Below are positions 1 to 4,924 of a stretch of DNA of 5,316 nucleotides, piece after piece (within the stretch, counting starts at the first letter, position 1; every line of letters begins with the position of its first letter). The stretch is from Kiritimatiellia bacterium (lineage in GTDB: Bacteria > Verrucomicrobiota > Kiritimatiellia > RFP12 > UBA1067). The stretch covers positions 1 to 5,316 of the forward strand of contig JAGCJE010000018.1 in assembly GCA_017648225.1 (NCBI GenBank). Direction: 5' to 3'. Under the pieces are notes generated by a model, which saw nothing but the letters and a program-made list of their open reading frames with translations, was not told the origin of the DNA and ran no database searches. Position numbers and translations under genes: made by a program.

Positions 1-60
1 AAAATTGCGCTCATCGGTGGCGGCATCCTTGCGGCCGTGCTTCTTTTGAGGAAGGCTTAA
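1..60 (+). CDS. 3' end of a gene encoding a C-terminal membrane anchor (partial)
   Basis: Frame 1 is open from the first base to a TAA at 58-60 and gives 19 residues: a hydrophobic, glycine-containing stretch (IALIGGGILAAVLLL) closed by RKA. This is the pattern of a C-terminal transmembrane helix with a positive cytoplasmic end. The same ending (hydrophobic helix, then R/K) recurs in the genes at 64-648 and 3466-3918. The next gene starts 3 nt after this stop, and its ribosome binding site lies inside this gene, so the two are probably co-transcribed and perhaps translationally coupled. The body of the protein lies outside the window, so no function can be assigned. It could equally be a small one-helix membrane protein or the tail of a larger enzyme. 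Confidence 0.6.
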   Translation, partial: KIALIGGGILAAVLLLRKA

Positions 61-63
61 AAA

Positions 64-648
64 ATGCTTTTGACGCTCCCGTTTATTGCCGCCATTTTTT
101 CGCTTGCTTCGGATAGTTCCGCGTATAACATTTACGCGGCCGTCCGGCGTTTCTACGGCAATAATGCAAACATGCCCGACAACAACACGGGCGTATTTTT
201 CCAGGCGTCGGGGGCTGGTTTCGCTGGATGCACAAAAGGCATCCTAGTGAAGACTATCGAGGCATTGCAGAAAACGGCCGGATGGCTTGACGCTCCGGAC
301 AACGCGACAAGACAAAGTATTTTCGAATATGTTGCCCGTGAAATTGGGGTGGCTGGTAATTGTGACCCGTCGGGAATACTTAAGTTCTGCAATTGGTGCT
401 ATATTGCCGCGAAGGGTACGCCCGAAATATACAACTATTTCGCTACGGCTGGAAGCAAATACACGATTATAGACGATATCGTCGCCCGAGTATCTACGGG
501 AGTTTCTGAAAATGTCGAGGCGGTAAAGGAAAATGTCGACTACTTGGTGACGCCAAGCTCTATGACTTATGCGCGAATAAATCCGGTTGTAAAATGGGCG
601 ATTCTTGGCACGGCGGCGTATATCATTATTAGGAAAATTTTTAAATAA
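64..648 (+). CDS. Unknown secreted/membrane-anchored protein with four cysteines
   Basis: I do not recognise this 194-aa protein. Residues 1-16 are hydrophobic and followed by SDSSA, so they could be a signal peptide (cleavage near A20) or an N-terminal anchor. Four cysteines (C56, C100, C109, C112) fall in the middle part, two as a CNWC motif; if exported they could form two disulfides. A C-terminal hydrophobic segment (about 175-189) ends in RKIFK, as expected for a membrane anchor with a cytoplasmic tail. Residues 140-160 look helical. The start is supported by GAGGAAGG at 48-55, 8 nt upstream of the ATG. The gene sits 3 nt behind the previous one and 17 nt ahead of the next, in the same operon. 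Lysine codons are mixed (4 AAG, 6 AAA), unlike the AAG-biased genes that follow. Possible roles are a virion membrane protein, a host-envelope protein or part of a lysis system. None is proven. Confidence 0.8.
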   Translation: MLLTLPFIAAIFSLASDSSAYNIYAAVRRFYGNNANMPDNNTGVFFQASGAGFAGCTKGILVKTIEALQKTAGWLDAPDNATRQSIFEYVAREIGVAGNCDPSGILKFCNWCYIAAKGTPEIYNYFATAGSKYTIIDDIVARVSTGVSENVEAVKENVDYLVTPSSMTYARINPVVKWAILGTAAYIIIRKIFK

Positions 649-665
649 TCCATAAGGAGTACATC

Positions 666-1163
666 ATGGCTAAAGTCGTGAAGAAGAAAAAGAAGGGAAG
701 CAAGGCCCCGGCCGTTGCTACGAAGGTCAAGACGAAAACCCGCACCGTCGTGAAGACCATCAAGAAGGCGGGTAAAATCAACGTGACGAAGCGCGACATC
801 GTTCTCTCCGTGGCTGGTGCTGGTGTTGGCTCCGTTGGCGGTGCTATCCTGGTGCAGAAGATGCCCGACGCCGTGCCGGACATCGCGAAGAACGCTATCG
901 TGGCCGGGCTTGGCGGTTTCCTTGCTTACAAGGGCCTCAAGTCCAAGAATATGGCTTTTGTGGGCGTTGGCATGGGTGCCGCCGCCGCTGGTGCCGCTGG
1001 CCTCATCGGTAGCGTCATGACGAAGGTTTCCACCCCGGCCGTCAATGGCCCCTATTGCCTGGCCCGTCCGTACATGCAGACGCCGACCATGAACGGCCCG
1101 TTCGTTGACCTTAAGACCCGCGCCCAGGTCGTCAAGCCCTACGCAGACGAAGAAGCAGTTTAA
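666..1163 (+). CDS. Basic N-terminus plus Gly/Ala-rich membrane protein; candidate virion membrane or DNA-binding protein
   Basis: The protein is 165 aa. Residues 1-43 carry 17 Lys/Arg, including a KKKKK run at 6-10, and no acidic residue before D44. This is typical of a nucleic-acid- or phospholipid-contacting tail. Three hydrophobic, small-residue segments follow, at about 45-63 (IVLSVAGAGVGSVGGAILV), 73-87 (weaker) and 96-118 (rich in A, G, V, M). The last 45 residues are polar and proline-containing. Such Gly/Ala-rich helices are common in small membrane proteins of membrane-containing phages, but I cannot name a homologue. The start is fixed by AAGGAG at 654-659, 6 nt before the ATG. Lysine codons are strongly biased (about 19 AAG, 4 AAA), suggesting high expression together with the next gene. 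Its position just before the candidate major capsid gene fits a structural role. A nucleoid-like or host membrane protein is an alternative. Confidence 0.82.
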   Translation: MAKVVKKKKKGSKAPAVATKVKTKTRTVVKTIKKAGKINVTKRDIVLSVAGAGVGSVGGAILVQKMPDAVPDIAKNAIVAGLGGFLAYKGLKSKNMAFVGVGMGAAAAGAAGLIGSVMTKVSTPAVNGPYCLARPYMQTPTMNGPFVDLKTRAQVVKPYADEEAV

Positions 1164-1174
1164 ACAAAAAAAAC

Positions 1175-1179
1175 GAGGT
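1175..1179 (+). promoter_or_regulatory. Ribosome binding site that fixes the start at 1186
   Basis: GAGGT lies 6 nt before the ATG at 1186, in the A-rich 22-nt gap after the previous stop. The same frame is open upstream to an ATG at 1105, but that start lies inside the preceding gene and would add a low-complexity K/Q/R-rich stretch read from the intergenic A-run. The 1186 start is therefore preferred. Confidence 0.75.
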
Positions 1180-1185
1180 AACACA

Positions 1186-1824
1186 ATGAGCAATACTTTT
1201 GCCGCAAACGCTGGCGTGGCCGTCAATCCGCCCGCCCTTCAGTCCTTTGGCCCCGGTGGCCAGATTTACAACGCCGACCTCTTCGGCGGTTTCCCGCTCA
1301 AGACAAACAAGCGAGAAAACGCGCTTTTCCAGTTCCGCAAGGGTGACGGCGCGGTCGAGTTCTCCGAACTCATCACGAATCTTGAAGAAGCCGGGAAGAT
1401 TGGCTCGACGATGGCCTTCATGGTGACCCATGTCGGTTTCCGCATTATCCCGACCAGCGCGGACGCTCTCCCGACCCCGGAAGACATCGCCGCGCTGAAG
1501 TTCCTCATGGACGCCGCCCAGGTCGAAATCTTCTACGGCTCTAACGGCACGAAGGTCGGCGAGTTCTCCGGCATGCACATGATGGCCCCGGTGGATTTTG
1601 TCGCGGGCGATGCTACCAACACTTGCGCCGTCGCAAATGCTGGCAACACGGGTAATAACTTTATCAAGTTGTCCGAGCCGATTCAAATCGAGCCTAACTT
1701 GCAGATTAAGGGCACCGTAAAGTTTGGCGCGGATATTCCGGCGGGTTTGCTCCCGTCCGGTTCCGACCCGGCAAAATATGCTTTTGTCGTGCATCTTTAC
1801 GGCATCAAGCAGGTGGCCGCATAA
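1186..1824 (+). CDS. Candidate major capsid protein, 212 aa, beta-rich
   Basis: I see no named family motif, so the role is inferred. The protein is acid/neutral, with no signal peptide or membrane helix. It alternates short hydrophobic strands with Gly/Asn/Asp turns (for example 76-89 MAFMVTHVGFRIIP, 112-118 QVEIFYG, 159-180 and 198-206 AFVVHLYGI), as expected for a beta-sandwich. Residues 94-110 form the only clear helix-like stretch. The length suits a single jelly-roll and is short for a double jelly-roll capsid protein. Lysine codons are 10 AAG to 1 AAA, and ACG/CCG/GGC-type codons are favoured, a sign of high expression. A terminator-like hairpin follows directly, which would insulate abundant mRNA from downstream genes. 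A decoration or spike protein is the main alternative. Confidence 0.85.
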   Translation: MSNTFAANAGVAVNPPALQSFGPGGQIYNADLFGGFPLKTNKRENALFQFRKGDGAVEFSELITNLEEAGKIGSTMAFMVTHVGFRIIPTSADALPTPEDIAALKFLMDAAQVEIFYGSNGTKVGEFSGMHMMAPVDFVAGDATNTCAVANAGNTGNNFIKLSEPIQIEPNLQIKGTVKFGADIPAGLLPSGSDPAKYAFVVHLYGIKQVAA

Positions 1825-1847
1825 ACTAGCGCGTTTGTCCGTAAGAG

Positions 1848-1869
1848 GACGCCCCGGGCGTGGGGCGTC
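1848..1869 (+). promoter_or_regulatory. Perfect 8-bp hairpin after the candidate capsid gene
   Basis: GACGCCCC (1848-1855) and GGGGCGTC (1862-1869) are perfect reverse complements around a 6-nt loop. AGCGC (1828-1832) and GCGCT (1870-1874) could add an outer 5-bp stem. The right arm shares GGGGC (1862-1866) with the terminator stem, so the two structures cannot form at once. It could be an anti-terminator-like alternative, a 3'-end stabiliser for the upstream mRNA, or chance in a GC-rich stretch. Confidence 0.5.
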
Positions 1870-1917
1870 GCGCTGGCCCCACATGGCTAAAGCCCCGCGC
1901 CCCTTTTTTTTCTTTTT
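1856..1917 (+). terminator. Probable intrinsic terminator or attenuator
   Basis: GGGCGTGGGGC (1856-1866) can pair with GCCCCGCGCCC (1892-1902), giving an 11-bp stem with a single G-U wobble. One C follows, then a T-tract (eight T at 1904-1911, C, five T at 1913-1917). The loop of 25 nt is long for a terminator but contains a small GCC/GGC inner pairing. It lies in the 107-nt gap between the candidate major capsid gene and the next gene, the only sizeable gap in the window. The ribosome binding site of the next gene follows immediately. No separate promoter is evident in the gap, so downstream genes probably rely on read-through. Confidence 0.65.
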
Positions 1918-1931
1918 AAAGAGGTTTTAAA

Positions 1932-2435
1932 ATGTCCGCTATTTCCGAAGGCATTAAACAAAAAGTGCTCGACATGAAGGAAGCCCAGCGTTACGAAAAA
2001 CGCTACGATTTCACGCGCTCGGTTGTCGCTAAAAAAGACGAGGCGGGCACGCTATCCATACCTATGACCACGGAAGGCCCGTTCTACATGCTGGGCTACA
2101 ATATCATGTTCACAAAGAACTCCAGCAAGACGACGGCGGGCGGAACGACAATAAACGCACCGTTCACCAAGTTGCGTTTTCGTGCGGAGTCCGATAATTG
2201 CGCGATGTCGAACGATTACGTTCCCGTGGAACTTATCGCGACGCCTGGCGCGGAAGATTCGAGCAGGTACGGCATGCGCGAGTTTAATCACCTTTTCGGA
2301 AAGGGTGACCGCCTCATGATTGACTTTGACCATCGCGAACCGGACGCCCTGGCGGGTGAAACTTACTCGCTGGAAGATGAAAAAATCGACATCGTGTTCA
2401 CGGGCTATCTTTACCCCGACTTTGGCAACGTGTAA
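1932..2435 (+). CDS. Unknown beta-rich protein, 167 aa; candidate minor capsid or vertex protein
   Basis: The N-terminal 35 residues are charged and helical (KQKVLDMKEAQRYEKRYDF). The rest is strand-rich: 40-62 including FYMLGYNIMF, 79-84, 97-104 YVPVELIATPG, 120-133 with GDRLMIDFDH, and a closing strand at 151-161 (KIDIVFTGYLY). Helix first and then about eight short strands with a hydrophobic last strand suits a single jelly-roll with an N-terminal arm, as in many viral shell proteins; this is inference from texture. There is no signal peptide, membrane helix or enzyme motif. AAAGAGGT at 1918-1925 precedes the ATG by 6 nt. It is the first gene behind the terminator-like element and so is probably made in smaller amounts than the 212-aa protein. 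It could also be a receptor-binding or assembly protein. Confidence 0.82.
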   Translation: MSAISEGIKQKVLDMKEAQRYEKRYDFTRSVVAKKDEAGTLSIPMTTEGPFYMLGYNIMFTKNSSKTTAGGTTINAPFTKLRFRAESDNCAMSNDYVPVELIATPGAEDSSRYGMREFNHLFGKGDRLMIDFDHREPDALAGETYSLEDEKIDIVFTGYLYPDFGNV

Positions 2436-2449
2436 AGACGGGGGCGTAT

Positions 2450-2959
2450 ATGGTCAAAAGCCAAACGCAACGCCTGGCGGCGTTCTTGAGTGAACTCAAG
2501 GGCCCGCACGGCATCAAGTCACGCCAGGATCAAGAAGCATTTTTCGAACGCGCGAAGCGAGTCCGCACTAAAGACTACATTTTCCCGCTCGATATTCACC
2601 AGCCGAATTTCTCGACGGCATACGCCACGACTATGGCGGGCTGGTTCTTTATCTTGACGGGCGCGTCGGTTTATTTCGAGGATTTGGGCGCGATGCAGTT
2701 TCCGCGCATTGCGGTGACTTTTCCGTCGTTTGTTCCGTCTTCTCCTTTCGATGCAGGGGCGGACAAGTTCGACGCCGTTCCCGCTGGCCTGGTGTTTGGC
2801 CGCGAAGGCGTTCCGGGCCTTCATTTCGAGGAACAAAAAAACCTTTTTTACCCGCTGGGCGATGCATTCAACATCAAGGCTGAATCGTATCTAGACAACT
2901 ATGTCGCCGATGCCCGGGGCTATCTTCTTTTGACGGGCGTCGAGATTGATTGGAAATAA
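2450..2959 (+). CDS. Unknown beta-rich protein, 169 aa; candidate minor capsid protein
   Basis: As in the preceding gene, a charged helical N-terminus (about 1-40, rich in K/R/Q/E) leads into a strand- and aromatic-rich domain (44-169). Notable stretches are 64-76 (GWFFILTGASVYF), 83-93, 109-118 (AVPAGLVFGRE), 138-150 and the terminal strand 157-167 (GYLLLTGVEID). Segment 62-76 is hydrophobic but is broken by T and G and followed by acidic residues, so I read it as core strands rather than a membrane helix. The start has only a weak, G-rich ribosome binding site (GGGGGC near 2440-2445), and the upstream stop is 14 nt away, so coupled translation is plausible. The shared size and layout with its neighbours suggest a family of shell or vertex proteins, but sequence identity between them is not obvious. 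Function is unproven. Confidence 0.8.
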   Translation: MVKSQTQRLAAFLSELKGPHGIKSRQDQEAFFERAKRVRTKDYIFPLDIHQPNFSTAYATTMAGWFFILTGASVYFEDLGAMQFPRIAVTFPSFVPSSPFDAGADKFDAVPAGLVFGREGVPGLHFEEQKNLFYPLGDAFNIKAESYLDNYVADARGYLLLTGVEIDWK

Positions 2960-2963
2960 GGGG
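2958..2963 (+). promoter_or_regulatory. Ribosome binding site that fixes the start at 2971
   Basis: AAGGGG overlaps the TAA stop of the upstream gene (2957-2959) and lies 7 nt before the ATG at 2971. A TTG at 2950 in the same frame is possible but lies inside the upstream gene and lacks a comparable site, so ATG 2971 is preferred. Confidence 0.7.
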
Positions 2964-2970
2964 CTACAAA

Positions 2971-3462
2971 ATGGCACAAACTTTAAATTCTTTGTTTCCC
3001 TTCTCGCTTCTCCGTTCGGAAAAGGTGGACATTTGCCCCTCCGTGGTGGAGTTTGAGGCTCCAATAGTTGCGGGCGAGTACGTTTTCAGCGAGGCGACAA
3101 CGCCCGCGAAGCCGTTCGGCGATTTGCCCCAGGGCCAGGCGGGCGTGATTGCTGGCGTCATGATTTCGGCAAATTGTACGCCCGAAGATTTCGCCGCCGC
3201 CGCGCAAAATATAAACTTGCAAGTTTTGCACGGGGGCAATAATACGCCTATAAATATGAAGGCGTTCCCGTTCTCGACATTCCAGGATGGCGAAAACTTT
3301 CAAGCCTCATGGAAAATCACCGCGTCAAATAATGACGCATATGACACGTTTAAAATCGCGGTGCGCGGGAAGGTTCGGCAAATTGCCAACATGAGCGAGA
3401 ACGTTCTCCGGCTCAAAGTGGCGTTCAATTTCCTGCGGATGCCCGAGGCCATGCTGGGGTAA
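2971..3462 (+). CDS. Unknown beta-rich protein, 163 aa; candidate minor capsid or spike protein
   Basis: This 163-aa protein has no charged N-terminal helix, signal peptide or membrane segment. It appears to be built of strands: 24-41 (SVVEFEAPIVAGEYVFSE), 57-67 (AGVIAGVMIS), 80-87 (NINLQVLH), 108-118 (NFQASWKITAS), 126-137 (TFKIAVRGKVRQ) and 145-155 (VLRLKVAFNFL). Turns are rich in Asn, Gly and Pro. This is compatible with a small beta-sandwich such as a jelly-roll; I do not recognise a family. Lysine codons are mixed (4 AAG, 3 AAA), unlike the biased candidate major capsid gene, fitting a lower-copy component. It follows the previous gene by 11 nt and precedes the DUF5675-type gene by 3 nt, so the three form one transcription unit. 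A fibre, spike or penton role is a guess from context. Confidence 0.8.
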   Translation: MAQTLNSLFPFSLLRSEKVDICPSVVEFEAPIVAGEYVFSEATTPAKPFGDLPQGQAGVIAGVMISANCTPEDFAAAAQNINLQVLHGGNNTPINMKAFPFSTFQDGENFQASWKITASNNDAYDTFKIAVRGKVRQIANMSENVLRLKVAFNFLRMPEAMLG

Positions 3463-3465
3463 TTT

Positions 3466-3918
3466 ATGCGGCTCGAATTGGTACGTGACGCCCAGGTCGA
3501 AGGCTCTAAAGCGGTTCCCGGTCGGCTCTATGTCGACGGCGATTTTTTCGGCTACACGCTCGAAAATTCGGACTATATTGTCGCGCCTGGTTCGTGGCCC
3601 ATATTTTCCCAAGTTTCCCCAAGTTTCGGGAAATCAAAAGTTTATATCGAGGTTCCCGGCCGTTCCGGTATAATGTTCCACGGCGGCAACGTTCCGGAGC
3701 AGACGCGCGGGTGCATCCTTATTGCATCCAGCAGACCGACGCCGGACACGATAAGCGGCGACAAATCGGACGCGCTCGCGGCAAGATTTGCGGCTGACGC
3801 TCCGGACGCGGACAAGTTTATCAAAATCACAAATCAACAAAAAATCAACACTGGCGGTGCGTTCTTGCTTCTTGCTGGAATTGTCGCCGCCGTTTACTAT
3901 CTATCGCGAAAAAGATAG
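3466..3918 (+). CDS. DUF5675-type protein with C-terminal membrane anchor; probable cell-wall-active protein
   Basis: The first 100 residues match the DUF5675 layout as I know it: an opening basic strand (RLELVRD), a GRLYVDGDFFGYTLEN segment (19-34), a P-rich start of the next strand (41-45), SPSFGKSKVYIEVPG (51-65), and the diagnostic HGGNVPEQTRGCILI at 72-86 with H72, N75, T80, G82 and C83. DUF5675 proteins are common in phages and bacteria and have been regarded as L,D-transpeptidase-like. The H and GC pair would be the likely active-site residues, but activity is not established. Residues 130-146 form a hydrophobic helix ending in SRKR, so the domain is probably tethered to a membrane. 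The start at 3466 lies 3 nt after the upstream stop and has only a weak GGGGT site (3456-3460), suggesting coupled translation. Likely role: wall penetration at entry or lysis. Lysine codons are 7 AAA to 1 AAG. Confidence 0.83.
   Translation: MRLELVRDAQVEGSKAVPGRLYVDGDFFGYTLENSDYIVAPGSWPIFSQVSPSFGKSKVYIEVPGRSGIMFHGGNVPEQTRGCILIASSRPTPDTISGDKSDALAARFAADAPDADKFIKITNQQKINTGGAFLLLAGIVAAVYYLSRKR
3608..3627 (+). repeat. Perfect 10-bp tandem direct repeat inside the DUF5675-type gene
   Basis: CCCAAGTTTC occurs twice back to back (3608-3617 and 3618-3627) and encodes part of SQVSPSFG. Ten is not a multiple of three, so gain or loss of one copy by replication slippage would shift the frame before the H/GC motif. 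In this copy the reading frame and the family motif are intact. Confidence 0.85.
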
Positions 3919-3922
3919 AAAA

Positions 3923-3926
3923 GGGG
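3923..3926 (+). promoter_or_regulatory. Ribosome binding site that fixes the start at 3935
   Basis: The A-run at 3919-3922 leads into GGGG (3923-3926), which lies 8 nt before the ATG at 3935. The frame is open back to an ATG at 3788, but that would overlap the DUF5675-type gene by 131 nt and add a basic, low-complexity N-terminus. The shorter form is preferred. Confidence 0.65.
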
Positions 3927-3934
3927 CTAATCTT

Positions 3935-4921
3935 ATGGCACGAGTCAACAAAACCGAGGAAGAAATCATCGAAGGCGCGGGCGCACCGTTCGACGGGCGT
4001 GAAGAAGAAGGCGTTGGCGAGTTTGACGACTTTCGCGAGAAAATAGAAACATTGAGCCAGGACGCGGGCACGCACATGAAGGCCCGCATCTATCGCGTTG
4101 AAAAGCCGTCAAATAAAAAGGTTTATGTCGGCAACTATGAAGGCGGTTTCGTCTATGAGGAACATGTAGCCGAAAACTACGGCGGCGGCGCGTTTTGGAT
4201 TTTCTACACATGGACAAACCCGAAGACCGGAAAAATGGAGCGTTCGTCTAGTTCTATGACTATTGCGGACGACATCGGACGACCGCGCGAAATCGCTCCG
4301 GCCGCGCCAAGCTCTCCGCTCAATAATTTTTTGAACAACATCACCGCCGACAAGGTGGCGGCGGCGGTGGCCATGATTGAGGGGATAAAGAAGATTTTTT
4401 CCCCGCAAATCGATTTCACGAAGATGTTCGAAATCATGGCGACGCCTCGATCGCCGAGCGTTTCGGATGCCGTCATGGTGAAGATGCTCGAAGGCATCCA
4501 GCAGAACAACGCGCCGAAGGGGCGGGCGTCGATTTCGGAACAACTCCAGGACTTGAGGAATTTAAAGGAATTGGCGGGCGAAATCGTCACGCCTAAAAGC
4601 GACAACGACAAAGGGGGCGACACTATGGACATGATTATTAAAATGGGCTTGCCGATGCTGGCAAACCTGGTAAAGACAAACGGCGGCAACATGAAGGCGG
4701 CGGGCGAATCGGTTCGCGGTAACGCCTACGTGGATGGCCTTATCGCCAATAATCCGGCCGTGGCCAAAGAATTTTTTAAAGCGGTGGCCGAGCAATACGG
4801 CGACATTGCGGCCAAGCAGTTGGCGGACGGCTACGGCTACGACATAAGCCGCGCCCAGGTCGAAGGCCCGGCCGAAGAAACTCCGGCCGAAGAAACTCCG
4901 GCGGAAGAAAAGGAAGGCTAG
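3935..4921 (+). CDS. Unknown 328-aa acidic/helical protein with a YGGG motif and PAEET tail
   Basis: I do not recognise the full protein. Residues 1-45 are acidic. Residues 48-110 form a compact strand-rich module: MKARIYRVEKPSNKKVYVGNY, then EEHVAENYGGGAFWIFYTW, with the YGGG motif at 82-85. Short modules of the type Y-x-G, E-x-x-I/V, Y-GGG-x-F-x-I occur in uncharacterised phage proteins (recollection, unchecked). Residues 120-300 are mainly helical, with Ala/Met-rich amphipathic segments (139-156, 178-190, 232-247, 274-298). The last 18 residues consist of PAEET repeats ending in KEG. No Walker A motif is seen, so it is not a packaging ATPase. There is no signal peptide or clear membrane helix. 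An acidic, helical, repeat-tailed protein in a virion operon could be a scaffold or assembly factor. The next gene begins 3 nt downstream. Confidence 0.83.
   Translation: MARVNKTEEEIIEGAGAPFDGREEEGVGEFDDFREKIETLSQDAGTHMKARIYRVEKPSNKKVYVGNYEGGFVYEEHVAENYGGGAFWIFYTWTNPKTGKMERSSSSMTIADDIGRPREIAPAAPSSPLNNFLNNITADKVAAAVAMIEGIKKIFSPQIDFTKMFEIMATPRSPSVSDAVMVKMLEGIQQNNAPKGRASISEQLQDLRNLKELAGEIVTPKSDNDKGGDTMDMIIKMGLPMLANLVKTNGGNMKAAGESVRGNAYVDGLIANNPAVAKEFFKAVAEQYGDIAAKQLADGYGYDISRAQVEGPAEETPAEETPAEEKEG
4868..4909 (+). repeat. 15-bp tandem repeat encoding PAEET units
   Basis: CCGGCCGAAGAAACT is present at 4868-4882 and 4883-4897, followed by a partial third copy at 4898-4909 with one C-to-G change. 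The unit is in frame and gives PAEET, PAEET, PAEE at the C-terminus of the 328-aa protein. Because 15 is a multiple of three, copy number can change without breaking the gene. The tail is acidic and probably flexible. Confidence 0.9.
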
Positions 4922-4924
4922 AAG

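Noticed and set aside
666..1163. Ribosomal or histone-like protein because of the Lys-rich start
   Set aside because: The basic stretch is followed by hydrophobic Gly/Ala-rich segments that do not fit a soluble ribosomal or HU-type protein.
1105..1185. Upstream ATG that would lengthen the 212-aa protein by 27 residues
   Set aside because: It overlaps the preceding gene and would translate the A-rich ribosome-binding region. ATG 1186 has GAGGT 6 nt upstream.
567..1226. Long minus-strand open frame of 219 codons, opposite the 666-1163 gene
   Set aside because: It lies opposite a well-supported + strand gene with a clear ribosome binding site. Its translation is rich in H, R and G, as expected for the antisense of a codon-biased gene.
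1186..1824. Double jelly-roll capsid protein as in PRD1 or PM2
   Set aside because: 212 residues is short for two jelly-roll domains, so a single beta-sandwich is more likely. Only a structure model would settle it.
1132..1884. Long minus-strand open frame of 250 codons, opposite the candidate capsid gene
   Set aside because: It is antisense to the most codon-biased gene in the window, has Arg/His/Gly-rich composition, and would run through the terminator-like hairpin. I treat it as a shadow.
3788..3934. Upstream ATG that would lengthen the 328-aa protein by 49 residues
   Set aside because: It lies within the DUF5675-type gene. ATG 3935 has its own G-rich ribosome binding site and follows the upstream stop.
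3935..4921. Genome-packaging ATPase
   Set aside because: No Walker A (GxxxxGKS/T) or Walker B motif is visible. The GGG at 83-85 lacks the following K-S/T.
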